A DNA stretch of 64,000 nucleotides from positions 39,323,732 through 39,387,731 of the forward strand of contig NC_083587.1 in NCBI RefSeq assembly GCF_027579695.1, written 5' to 3'. The stretch is from Neoarius graeffei (taxonomy: Eukaryota > Chordata > Actinopteri > Siluriformes > Ariidae). Below are positions 11,601 through 19,180 of this stretch, one piece after another (position 1 is the first letter of the stretch; every line of letters starts with the position of its first letter). A program made the position numbers and the translations under genes. The notes under the pieces were generated by a model that did no database searches, was not told the origin of the DNA, and saw only the letters and a program-made list of their open reading frames with translations.

Positions 11601-12801
11601 TGCGTTCGATTCCGACCTGAGGTCGTTTCCCGAGCCCTCCCTGTCTCTCTCCTGCTCATTTCCTGTCTCTACACTGTCCTATCCAATAAAGGTGGAAAAA
11701 GCCCAAAAAGAATAGTTTAGGATAACTTAATGTTTTTTTGTGCCAACTTGCTTTTCCAAGTTAATTGGAATGATTATTTTAATTTATTTCAAAATCACAA
11801 TTTGAATGCACTGAACTTGCTAAATAAAGTAAGGTCAACATAAAATACTCATCTGTGTCGACTTAAAAGAGCAAGTCAGCACAACTATTTGGCCTGGAGT
11901 TGAGTTTACTCAAAATCCTTTGGCAGCAGGTTGCGTTACATTTTTAAGTTGGCTTGACTAATTTGTTTTACAGTGCATGGTTGCAGGCAAGCTGGAGCCT
12001 ATACCACCCTGGACAAGTCGCCAGGTCATCACAGGGCTGACACATAGACACAGACAACCATTCACACTCAAATTCACACCTACGGTCAATTTAGAGTCAC
12101 CAGTTAACCTAACCTGCATGTCTTTGGACTGTGGGGGAAACCGGAGCACCCGGAGGAAACCCACGCGGACACGGGGAGAACATGCAAACTCAGCACAGAA
12201 AGGCCCTCGCCGGCTACGGGGCTCGAACCCGGACCTTCTTGCTGTGAGGCGACAGTGCTAACCACTACACCACCGTGCCGCCCTAAGCTTCAACATGTGA
12301 GTCTTTAAACATGTCATTATTAATGTGTTATTATTAATGTATTATTAATGTGTCATTATTAATGTGTCCTTATTAGGAGGAGCTGTTAATTGGAGCTATA
12401 TTTGAGCAAACTTAACTCAAGCTTTAGTTGGCATGTTAAAATTATTTTTAATTTATTTTTCAGGCTTTTTTATGATAAAAATGTTTAGAGAGGTGTGGTA
12501 AACAGGTGTAGCAGGTTTCCCAGGGCAGGTGGGCTGTAGCTCAGACCTCTCAGCACTCTGGTGAAGTCCACACTATTAAACCAGCAATTTAAAACTGACC
12601 TCTTTTGTTTTTTGTGCCGTTCTTCTTCGCGATCATGATCTCCTGCTCGATCTTCTTCTCCAGGTACTCCTGCTTCTTGGTGAGCATTTCCTCGGTCTCG
12701 CGCAGCTTGTGAATGGCCTCCTGCGGAGACGGGCCTGCGCGCGAGCGCTGCTTCCCTTTGGAACCTGAAGTTCCCTTAAACAGCTTGGCGACTTTACTCA
12801 T
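1..12801 (-). CDS. chmp4c: chmp4c, ESCRT-III subunit (exons 1-3, incomplete at the left edge)
   Basis: CHMP4 proteins (yeast Snf7) polymerise on membranes as the main filament of ESCRT-III in multivesicular-body sorting, abscission and membrane repair. CHMP4C also delays abscission at the Aurora B checkpoint. Three exons are visible on the minus strand: 12801-12600, 5842-5665 and 48-1. Their phases (1, then 2) join without a break into about 142 residues of an expected ~230. The protein starts MSKVAKLFKG, then SRAGPSPQEA, the RETEEMLTKKQEYLEKKIEQE helix, the NKRAALQALKRKK basic stretch and the LSTIEFQREALENANTNTEVLKNM helix. The MSKVAK start was chosen because it is the conserved CHMP4 N terminus; an in-frame ATG 102 nt upstream adds an unconserved extension. 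The C-terminal acidic region and ALIX-binding helix lie outside the window. Assignment to 4C rather than 4B rests on SRAGPSPQEA, the DITEQQ motif in exon 3 and adjacency to zfand1, which is the mammalian CHMP4C neighbour. Confidence 0.88.
299..1056 (+). mobile_element. Solo-LTR-like fossil of an LTR retrotransposon, split by a SINE
   Basis: The segment starts TGTGATGGCCC and ends CCGTAACA. It has a TATA-like gataaaa before a CT-rich stretch and an AATAAA signal (979-984) near its end, as in an LTR. No internal region and no second LTR are visible. A clear short target duplication was not found. A SINE (549-916) interrupts it, so it is older than that SINE. Family is not determined. Confidence 0.45.
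549..916 (-). mobile_element. tRNA-derived SINE (family 1), copy 1
   Basis: The head (right end) carries the pol III A box-like TAGTGGTTAGCGCTG and B box-like GGTTCGAGCCCC; the tail (left end) is (GAGAT)n. It is flanked by a perfect 12-bp target duplication ACTTTCACACTC (537-548 and 917-928), which proves retroposition. The other family 1 copies below share this structure. Confidence 0.9.
1698..1793 (+). mobile_element. SINE family 1, 3' fragment with GGAT tail
   Basis: Only the last ~95 bp are present (tcgcccatagtcagctggga onward), ending in (GGAT)n rather than (GAGAT)n. It belongs to a more diverged tail subfamily also seen at 20657-20705 and 27808-28160. Confidence 0.8.
1969..3141 (+). 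mobile_element. LINE of the L2 group, 5'-truncated
   Basis: It encodes the catalytic FADDTTVI box and the following reverse-transcriptase thumb region: LVSWCRQSNLEFNALKTVEM, FLGTTITEDLKWE, KKAQQRLYLLRQLKKFNLP, FYITIMESILTSSITVWY, then the tail motif SHPRRKLFKPLPSGRR. The 3' end is an L2-like caataaacttgattctgg. The 5' part (endonuclease and most of RT) is missing. The reading frame is broken by a SINE insertion right after the FADD box and by a frame change near 2730-2760. Confidence 0.85.
2105..2289 (-). mobile_element. tRNA-derived SINE (family 2) inserted in the L2 LINE
   Basis: Read on the minus strand it has A box-like TGGCTCAGGTGGATAAGG, B box-like GGTTCGATTCC and a 3' end ccaataaaggtgaaaaagcc. 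Its target duplication ATTRGRCTCATCTCT (2090-2104 and 2290-2304) has two mismatches. It separates the FADD box from the rest of the LINE reverse transcriptase. Confidence 0.88.
3160..3864. mobile_element. Fold-back / MITE-like element, unclassified
   Basis: It contains a perfect short palindrome (cgtatcctacgatacg, near 3223-3238) and a 146-bp hairpin at 3719-3864 whose arms start ttatttaccagc and share gtgaaatacc and gacctcgg. Between them is a short reading frame from 3372 beginning MDSDNDSLHSESEFYYPEEE, which looks like a broken acidic N-terminal exon. I could not assign a superfamily and the left border is approximate. Confidence 0.5.
4196..4497 (-). mobile_element. SINE family 1, 5'-truncated copy
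   Basis: The tail and body are present from catctcatctcattatc to the cagaaaggccctc segment, but the tRNA-like head is missing. It sits inside remnants of a Tc1-like transposase. Confidence 0.88.
4498..4890 (+). mobile_element. Decayed Tc1-like transposase remnant
   Basis: Broken frames resemble the C terminus of a DDE transposase: a glycine-poor FIEWLEDEND-like stretch at 4590-4620 and, after a degenerated PDLNPIE region, the carboxy tail around 4690-4810. It has many frame changes. Sequence just left of the SINE at 4196 (4120-4195) probably belongs to the same element. Confidence 0.45.
5007..5044. repeat. (ACAT)n microsatellite
   Basis: Short tandem CATA/ACAT units directly abut the left end of the mariner element at 5045. 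Confidence 0.85.
5045..5569 (+). mobile_element. Internally deleted Tc1/mariner element of the DD41D type
   Basis: Terminal inverted repeats of about 28 bp begin CAGGGGGCTGCAAAA on both ends. The remaining reading frame (about 5105-5454) encodes the transposase C terminus: FQQDGALLYFALN, then RWIGCRGAVDWPP, PDLTPMDFFFWG and VKDRVFAHKPRSVDAM. There are 41 residues between the Asp of QQD and the Asp of MDF, which is DD41D spacing as in the Visitor group of mariners. The N-terminal DNA-binding half and the first catalytic Asp are deleted. Confidence 0.8.
5570..5626. repeat. (GT)n(TA)n(CA)n microsatellite
   Basis: A compound dinucleotide run directly after the mariner right end, about 40 bp from the chmp4c exon 2 donor. 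Confidence 0.9.
5665..5842 (-). CDS. chmp4c: chmp4c coding exon 2
   Basis: This 178-nt exon has an acceptor reading gccaag|ctgcac (AG at 5844-5843) and a donor at|gtaaga (gt at 5664-5663). It encodes AALQALKRKKRLEQQLTQI, then DGTLSTIEFQREALENANTN, then TEVLKNMSMAAKAIKGVHEK, the most conserved part of CHMP4. It follows exon 1 after a 6.76-kb intron. Confidence 0.92.
5900..7241. other. chmp4c intron 1 sequence without recognised features
   Basis: AT-rich sequence. I see no repeat family, exon or RNA gene here; short reading frames lack recognisable motifs. Confidence 0.5.
7256..7632 (-). mobile_element. SINE family 1, full-length copy
   Basis: A full-length ~377-bp copy with a perfect 14-bp target duplication ATGAGTGAGTGATT (7242-7255 and 7633-7646), so it is a fairly recent insertion. 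Confidence 0.93.
7783..8140 (+). mobile_element. SINE family 1, near full-length copy
   Basis: The head gggcagcatggtggtgtagt and (GAGAT)n tail are both present, with several substitutions and a deletion of one TGTGAG unit. It lies 150 bp from the previous copy in the opposite orientation, so the two could form a long hairpin in the chmp4c transcript. Confidence 0.9.
8487..8726 (-). pseudogene. THAP-type zinc finger fragment (transposon-derived, probable first exon)
   Basis: On the minus strand the frame starts MVNRCIVGGCSNTNHDGISTHRFPH, the classic THAP N terminus with C-x4-C and the later FP. The CxxH pair is missing. The frame meets cag|gtgaca near 8598, so it may be an exon ending in a splice donor. 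THAP fragments in fish introns usually come from P- or PIF/ISL2EU-like transposons. No terminal repeats were found here. Confidence 0.45.
8730..10190. other. chmp4c intron 1 sequence without recognised features
   Basis: Mostly AT-rich DNA with poly-T and poly-A runs (for example 9938-9950 and 10051-10064). No coding, RNA or transposon signature was recognised. Confidence 0.45.
10545..11165. mobile_element. Non-autonomous hAT element nested in the CACTA-like element
   Basis: Inverted ends TAGGGTGCATCAGTTGCCC and GGGGCAACTGATGCACCCTA flank AT-rich DNA. The 8-bp target duplication GAGTATAG (10537-10544 and 11166-11173) is perfect, which is the hAT signature. The interior shows a further imperfect inverted symmetry around tggtggcacc / ggtgccacca. 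Confidence 0.85.
11551..11712 (+). mobile_element. SINE family 2 copy inside the CACTA-like element
   Basis: The head gggcatcatggctcaggtgg, B box-like gttcgattccg, a shorter body and the tail ccaataaaggtggaaaaagc match the copies at 2105-2289 and 24571-24758. A clear target duplication was not found. Confidence 0.85.
12297..12590. other. chmp4c intron 1 next to exon 1, no feature seen
   Basis: Holds three or four degenerate copies of a short tattaatgtgt unit (12311-12375). Otherwise nothing recognisable. Confidence 0.4.
12600..12801 (-). CDS. chmp4c: chmp4c coding exon 1
   Basis: This exon encodes residues 1-67 plus the first base of codon 68. It ends in NGTKNKR followed by g|gtcagt, a good splice donor (gt at 12599-12598). 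The basic N-terminal helix that inserts into membranes in Snf7 proteins (MSKVAKLFKG) and the start of the long alpha-1 hairpin are present. 5' untranslated sequence continues up to about 12900. Confidence 0.9.
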
Positions 12802-12939
12802 CGCGGCTCTAATCAGGTCTGCGCCTTCTGCCCTCTGTCTGCTCGAGCCACAAGATAAGATCCTAATGGCCGCGGTGAAGAGTTGACATTCCAGACCGTT
12901 CACTTTCCAAGTCCAACTTCAAACAGCGGCACACCTGAG

Positions 12940-12967
12940 TGACGTAGATATTTCAAAAAGGGGCGGG
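12940..12967. promoter_or_regulatory. chmp4c proximal promoter elements: CRE-like site and GC box
   Basis: TGACGTAG (12940-12947) resembles a CREB/ATF site and GGGGCGGG (12960-12967) is an Sp-type GC box. They lie about 140-165 bp upstream of the chmp4c start codon in a short GC-rich stretch of unique sequence. No TATA box is evident, as is usual for a housekeeping gene. Function is inferred from motif and position only. Confidence 0.45.
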
Positions 12968-13109
12968 TCCGGGTGAGAGTAAGCCGTTTCCTTAGAGCTG
13001 CTTTGTTTTCAATCACAACAGAGCAGTAACTATTACTAGTTATAATTAGTTACTATCCTGTACCATGGACTCCATTTATAGCCTTTTAGTGACCTCAGAT
13101 TGTCAAATT

Positions 13110-16100
13110 ATTGCCTCGCCAAGGACGGAGTCCACCAGGGCGAGGTATTGTTTTCCGTGGGGTTTGTTTAATTGTTTGTTTGTTTGTTTGTTTGTTACCT
13201 TGCCCAGGACGGAGTCCACCAGGGGGCGAGGTATTGTTTTCCGTGGGGTTTGTTTAATTGTTTGTTTGTTTGTTACCTTGCCCAGGACGGAGTCTACCGG
13301 GGGCGAGGTATTGTTTTCCGTGGGGTTTGTTTAATTGTTTGTTTGTTTGTTACCTTGCCCAGGACGGAGTCTACCGGGGGCGAGGTATTGTTTTCCGTGG
13401 GGTTTGTTTAATTGTTTGTTTGTTTGTTACCTTGCCCAGGACGGAGTCTACCGGGGGCGAGGTATTGTTTTCCGTGGGGTTTGTTTAATTGTTTGTTTGT
13501 TTGTTACCTTGCCCAGGACGGAGTCTACCAGGGGGCGAGGTATTGTTTTCCGTGGGGTTTGTTTAATTGTTTGTTTGTTTGTTACCTTGCCCAGGACGGA
13601 GTCTACCAGGGGGCGAGGTATTGTTTTCCGTGGGGTTTGTTTGATTGTTTGTTTGTTACCTCATCCGGAACGGAGTCCACCAGGGGGCGAGGTATTGTTT
13701 TCCGTGGGGTTTGTTTGATTGTTTGTTTGTTTGTTACCTCGTCCAGAACGGAGTCCACAGGGGGCGAGGTATTGTTTTCCGTGGGGTTTGTTTGATTGTT
13801 TGTTTGTTTGTTTGTTACCTCGTCCAGAACGGAGTCCACAGGGGGCGAGGTATTGTTTTCTGTGGGGTTTGTTTGATTGTTTGTTTGTTTGTTACCTCGT
13901 CCGGAACGGAGTCCACCAGGGGGCGAGGTATTGTTTTCCTTGGGGTTTGTTTGATTGTTTGTTTGTTTGTTACCTCATCCAGAACGGAGTCCACCAGGGG
14001 GCGAGGTATTGTTTTCCGTGGGGTTTGTTTAATTGTTTGTTTGTTTGTTACCTTGCCCAGGACGGAGTCTACCGGGGGCGAGGTATTGTTTTCCGTGGGG
14101 TTTGTTTAATTGTTTGTTTGTTTGTTACCTTGCCCAGGATGGAGTCTACCGGGGGCGAGGTATTGTTTTCCGTGGGGTTTGTTTAATTGTTTGTTTGTTT
14201 GTTACCTTGCCCAGGATGGAGTCTACCAGGGGGCGAGGTATTGTTTTCCGTGGGGTTTGTTTAATTGTTTGTTTGTTTGTTACCTTGCCCAGGACGGAGT
14301 CTACCAGGGGGCGAGGTATTGTTTTCCGTGGGGTTTGTTTGATTGTTTGTTTGTTTGTTACCTCATCTGGAACGGAGTCCACCAGGGGGCGAGGTATTGT
14401 TTTCCGTGGGGTTTGTTTGATTGTTTGTTTGTTTGTTTGTTACCTCGTCCAGAACGGAGTCCACAGGGGGCGAGGTATTGTTTTCCGTGGGGTTTGTTTG
14501 ATTGTTTGTTTGTTTGTTACCTCGTCCAGAACGGAGTCCACAGGGGGCGAGGTATTGTTTTCTGTGGGGTTTGTTTGATTGTTTGTTTGTTTGTTACCTC
14601 GTCCGGAACGGAGTCCACCAGGGGGCGAGGTATTGTTTTCCTTGGGGTTTGTTTGATTGTTTGTTTGTTTGTTACCTCATCCAGAACGGAGTCCACCAGG
14701 GGGCGAGGTATTGTTTTCCGTGGGGTTTGTTTAATTGTTTGTTTGTTTGTTACCTTGCCCAGGACAGAGTCTACCGGGGGCGAGGTATTGTTTTCCGTGG
14801 GGTTTGTTTAATTGTTTGTTTGTTTGTTACCTTGCCCAGGACGGAGTCTACCGGGGGCGAGGTATTGTTTTCCGTGGGGTTTGTTTAATTGTTTGTTTGT
14901 TTGTTACCTTGCCCAAGACGGAGTCCACCAGGGGGCGAGGTATTGTTTTCCGTGGGGTTTGTTTGATTGTTTGTTTGTTTGTTACCTCGTCCGGAACGGA
15001 GTCCACCAGGGGGCGAGGTATTGTTTTCCGTGGGGATTGTTTGATTGTTTGTTTGTTTGTTACCTCGTCCGGAACGGAGTCCACCAGGGGGCGAGGTATT
15101 GTTTTCCTTGGGGTTTGTTTGATTGTTTGTTTGTTTGTTACCTCATCCAGAACGGAGTCCACCAGGGGGCGAGGTATTGTTTTCCATGGGGTTTTCTTGT
15201 TTGTTTGTTACCTCGTCCGGAACGGAGTCCACCGGGGGCGAGGTATTGTTTTCCGTGGGGTTTGCTTGTTTGTTTGTTACCTCATCTGGAACGGAGTCCA
15301 CCGGGGGCAAGGTATTGTTTTCCGTGGGGTTTGTTTGTTTGTTTGTTTGTTTGTTACCTCGTCCAGAACGGAGTCCACAGGGGGCGAGGTATTGTTTTCC
15401 GTGGGGTTTGTTTGATTGTTTGTTTGTTTGTTACCTCGTCCAGAACGGAGTCCACAGGGGGCGAGGTATTGTTTTCTGTGGGGTTTGTTTGATTGTTTGT
15501 TTGTTTGTTACCTCGTCCGGAACGGAGTCCACCAGGGGGCGAGGTATTGTTTTCCTTGGGGTTTGTTTGATTGTTTGTTTGTTTGTTACCTCATCCAGAA
15601 CGGAGTCCACCAGGGGGCGAGGTATTGTTTTCCGTGGGGTTTGTTTAATTGTTTGTTTGTTTGTTACCTTGCCCAGGACAGAGTCTACCGGGGGCGAGGT
15701 ATTGTTTTCCGTGGGGTTTGTTTAATTGTTTGTTTGTTTGTTACCTTGCCCAGGACGGAGTCTACCGGGGGCGAGGTATTGTTTTCCGTGGGGTTTGTTT
15801 AATTGTTTGTTTGTTTGTTACCTTGCCCAAGACGGAGTCCACCAGGGGGCGAGGTATTGTTTTCCGTGGGGTTTGTTTGATTGTTTGTTTGTTTGTTACC
15901 TCGTCCGGAACGGAGTCCACCAGGGGGCGAGGTATTGTTTTCCGTGGGGATTGTTTGATTGTTTGTTTGTTTGTTACCTCGTCCGGAACGGAGTCCACCA
16001 GGGGGCGAGGTATTGTTTTCCTTGGGGTTTGTTTGATTGTTTGTTTGTTTGTTACCTCATCCAGAACGGAGTCCACCAGGGGGCGAGGTATTGTTTTCCA

Positions 16101-16860
16101 TGGGGTTTTCTTGTTTGTTTGTTACCTCGTCCGGAACGGAGTCCACCGGGGGCGAGGTATTGTTTTCCGTGGGGTTTGCTTGTTTGTTTGTTACCTCATC
16201 TGGAACGGAGTCCACCGGGGGCAAGGTATTGTTTTCCGTGGGGTTTGTTTGTTTGTTTGTTTGTTTGTTGATTTGTTTGTTACCTTGCCCAGGACGGAGT
16301 CCACCAGGGGGCGAGGTATTGTTTTCCGTGGGATTTCTTTGTTTGTTTGTTACGTCGCCTGGGACGGAGTCCACCAGGGGGCGAGCTATTGTTTTCAGTG
16401 GGGTTTGTTTGTTTGTTTGTTTGTTTGTTACCTTGCCCAAGATGGAGTCCACCAGGGGGCAAGGTATTGTTTTCTGTGGGATTTGTTTGTTTGTTTGTTT
16501 GTTTGTTTGTTTGTTAACTTGCCCAGGATGGAGTCGACCGGGGGCAAGGTATTGTTTTCCGTGGGGCTTCTTTGTTTGTTTGTGACCTCGTCTGGAACAG
16601 AGTCCACCAGGGGGTGAGGTATTGTTTTCCGTGGGATTTCTTTGTTTGTTTGTTTGTTATGTCACCCAGGATGGAGTCCACCAGGGGGCGAGTTATTGCT
16701 TTCAGTGGGGTTTGTTTGTTTGTTTGTTACATCGCCCGGGATGGAGTCCACCAGGGGGTGAGGTATTGTTTTCAGTGGGGTTTGTTTGTTACCTCACCCT
16801 GGACGGAGTCCACCAGGGGCCAAGATATTGTTTTTGGTGGGGTTTCTTTGTTTGTTTGTT
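13110..16860 (+). repeat. 77-bp minisatellite array, about 48 copies
   Basis: The unit reads cggagtccaccagggggcga, then ggtattgttttccgtggggt, then (TTTG)n and TTACCTYG. Spacing is mostly 77 bp, with changes in the (GTTT)n part; the right third is more diverged. Variant types (CTTGCCCAGGA, CTCGTCCAGAA, CTCGTCCGGAA, CTCATCCAGAA) occur in ordered blocks. Because 77 is not a multiple of 3 and the unit has few stops, long spurious reading frames arise on both strands. The array lies between the divergent genes chmp4c and zfand1. Confidence 0.95.
14430..16257 (+). repeat. 914-bp higher-order repeat inside the minisatellite (two tandem copies)
   Basis: Bases ~14430-15343 and ~15344-16257 are copies offset by exactly 914 bp, about 12 monomers. 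They share all variant monomers in the same order, including the shortened ones near 15190-15340 and 16104-16254. Near-identity implies a recent tandem duplication of the whole block. A shorter, older relative of its first monomers lies at about 13730-14030. Confidence 0.9.
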
Positions 16861-17850
16861 AGTAAGATTATGGGAAAACCGCTGGACCAATCTTAATGAA
16901 ACTTTCAGGATAGATGTGCATTGGTCTGAAAAAAAAAAACCTCCAACATTTTGAGGGTCATCTGGTTAAGGTCACCAAAAAGGTCAAAATCATTTTATTC
17001 GCAATATCTTCCTTCATATTCATCATATTTACTTCAAACCAATTCCAAAATGTTCATCTTTCAATTCTGCTTCCATTGATATGCTACATGATATGCCATC
17101 TTACATACTTTTCTTAGCGGTTGGGGGTCAAATGTCGGAGGGGGTCAAGGTCAATGATAAAATTTGCACATTTTCCATTATAACTGGAAAACGGTTAGAG
17201 ATAGAGAGATGTTTATCATTATCTACATATAGGAAGTCATATATGGGCTTTCATTTGACACCATGACCTTTGACCTTGTTTGTTTGTTTGTCTGTCTGTT
17301 AACAATCTAGCGTCTAGACGGTTGCACTGATTGACTTCAAATTTTCAGGGTAGGTGGGCAATGGTCCTTAGATTACCTGATTAAATTTTGGGGGTAATCA
17401 GATCAAGGTGAAGGTCAAGGTCACTGGAAAGATCAACCTTTCAGTCAAAATAACATATTTTCCATTATAACTCAAAAATGGTTGCTGATAGACAAATGTT
17501 TACTATTATGAGCATATAGGAACTCCCATATGGCCTTTCATTGGGCACCATGAGCTTTGACCTTGAGTGACCTTGAAAGGTCAAACTCAAGGTCACGGAT
17601 TTTCAGAGGGCTATAACTTGAAAACGGTTAATGGTAGACAGATATTTTCCATTATCAACTTATAGGAAGTGCCATATGGGCTTTCATTTGGCACCATGAC
17701 TTGAATGACTTTGAAATGTCAAACTCAAGGTCATGGATTTTCGTAGGACCTGACAGCTGATAATTGAGAAATATTACCATTATCAACATATAGGTAGAAA
17801 ATAAGTGCTGCCGGGCGAGGTTTGTTTTGCCTGGCAACACTTGTTTCTTA
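16861..17850 (+). mobile_element. Dispersed element that hosts the minisatellite, rich in AGGTCA half-sites
   Basis: Non-coding sequence continues directly from the array and ends gccgggcgaggtttgttttg cctggcaacacttg, which echoes the gcctcgcc at the left edge of the array (~13113). It contains two or three diverged copies of a block with ggaagt-catatgggctttca and caccatgacctttgacctt. The superfamily is not assigned. Confidence 0.5.
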
Positions 17851-18379
17851 ATGTAAATTTTATTTTAAACTTAATCTTTATATTGAATTTTTAAAACGAG
17901 TGGTTATGAGTTTGGGAAATACTGAAGATTTTCTCAACCCTGTTTCTGTAGTTATTGTTTTGAATGTTACTCAGGTAAACATCTTAATATGAACTCAGCA
18001 AATGTTCTCCATTAGCTTTGACACAAAGGAGAAGTCATGATTCTTTCGCTGAAGTTTGTTATAAGACTAGTTTTTACAGTCTGAGTCCTATGACAGCTAT
18101 CCTATGACTAAAGGGTGAGCCATGCTTGGACAGAATATAACACATTTTTCTGCATACTGTATGTAGATAGGGAACACTTTGAGGATTTTCGAAATGTATC
18201 ATGTAAATTCAAAAACTGTTCCAATGTGTTTGAATTCACCCTACACAATGCACTAAAGTCCTTCATTAAGTACAAGCAAAGTACTGAAGCTGAAAGGAGG
18301 TTAAAATCAGTCCATGGGTGTACAGTGTGGGAAATAAGGCTGGACTGGCGGACAGTGAAGAAGAAGAAACCTCTATTTA

Positions 18380-18697
18380 TCACATGCACACTTCAAGCAC
18401 AGTGAAATTCATCCTCTGCATTTAACCCATCTGAAGCAGTGAACACACACACAGAGCAGTGGGCAGCCACACTAGAGCACCCAGGGGTTAGGTACCTTGC
18501 TCAAGGGCACCTCAGCCCAAGGCCACCCCACATTAACCTAACTGCATGTCTTTGGGGGAAACTGGAGCAAACCCACACAGACACAGGGAGAACATGCAAA
18601 CTCCACACAGAAAGGTCCTCGCCAGCTGCTGGGTTTGAACCCAGAACCTTCTCACTGGGAGGCGACCGTGCTAACCACTACACCACCGTGCCACCCC
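18380..18697 (-). mobile_element. Two old SINE fragments side by side
   Basis: 18380-18520 (gcacagtgaaattcatcctc, tttaacccatctgaagcagt) is the 3' part of a third SINE family also seen at 44845-45111 and 22858-22928. 18521-18697 is an old, deleted family 1 copy keeping the head (accactacaccaccgtgcca) and body. Both are strongly diverged. Confidence 0.65.
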
Positions 18698-18874
18698 ATT
18701 GACCCATAATTTTCACATTTGTCTGTCCGTATTTCAAAAGCATTGGCCTGGATGGCCCATGAAAAAAATTATAAAGATATGAGTCTAATCTACTGCCAAT
18801 TTTTTTTCAAAATGTCACACTGAGCGAATACATCATATCGTAACACAGCCTATGAAATGGGGGCCCCCATAGGT

Positions 18875-19170
18875 GCGACTTTAAATATTCATAACTCAGC
18901 CACCGATGGTCCTAGCCCTGCCAAAATTTACAGACACCTCCCTCTCCCCAAGCTCATTCAAACCAGCAGAGGCATGGCACACTACAACCCCGTCTCAGCC
19001 TGTTATTCACCCTCGAAACCCCCGTGTGAGCTCTACTCGCCGAAATCTTTAATATGAGCCCTGGCTCAAGCCAACATTTAAAAATTCATAACTCGGCCAC
19101 CGATGGCCCTAGCCCTGCCAAACTTTACAGGCACATCCCTCTCCCTGAGACCTTTTGAACCAGCCCAGGT
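18875..19170. repeat. Imperfect direct repeat, ~196-bp offset
   Basis: The stretch from tttaaatattcataactcag to cctccctctcccc (18880-18952) recurs at 19076-19148 with few changes (ccaccgatgg, agccctgccaaa). The second copy is truncated by the hAT element starting at 19181. Confidence 0.7.
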
Positions 19171-19180
19171 TAGGAGTTAG

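Larger units (their letters stand above)
10248..11975. mobile_element. Non-autonomous CACTA/EnSpm-like element
   Basis: The ends are CACTGTAAAA and TTTTACAGTG, with a 2-bp CA target duplication inside the SINE. Subterminal motifs such as gccaacttg, aagttaattgg and atttatttcaa recur between 11340 and 11930. The right end and an internal block (11340-11400) are inverted copies of one another (cctgctgccaaaggattttg). It carries no transposase. It is itself interrupted by a hAT element (10545-11165) and a family 2 SINE. Confidence 0.75.
10204..12283 (-). mobile_element. SINE family 1 copy split by a CACTA-like transposon
   Basis: The SINE tail is at 10204-10247 and the body and head at 11976-12283. 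Its own 13-bp target duplication TAAGCTTCAACAT lies outside both pieces (10191-10203 and 12284-12296), so the two parts are one insertion. About 40 bp of body near 12000 is deleted. Confidence 0.92.

Noticed and set aside
13065-16617. Many long plus-strand reading frames (up to 322 codons, e.g. 15649-16617) of repeated FVCLLPCPGRS/ARYCFPWGLF type
   Set aside because: They are products of the 77-bp tandem array: the same string recurs in all frames because the unit length is not a multiple of three and contains few stops.
13110-16860. CRISPR-like array
   Set aside because: Units are contiguous and similar over their full length with no unique spacers, the host is a eukaryote, and no cas genes are present.
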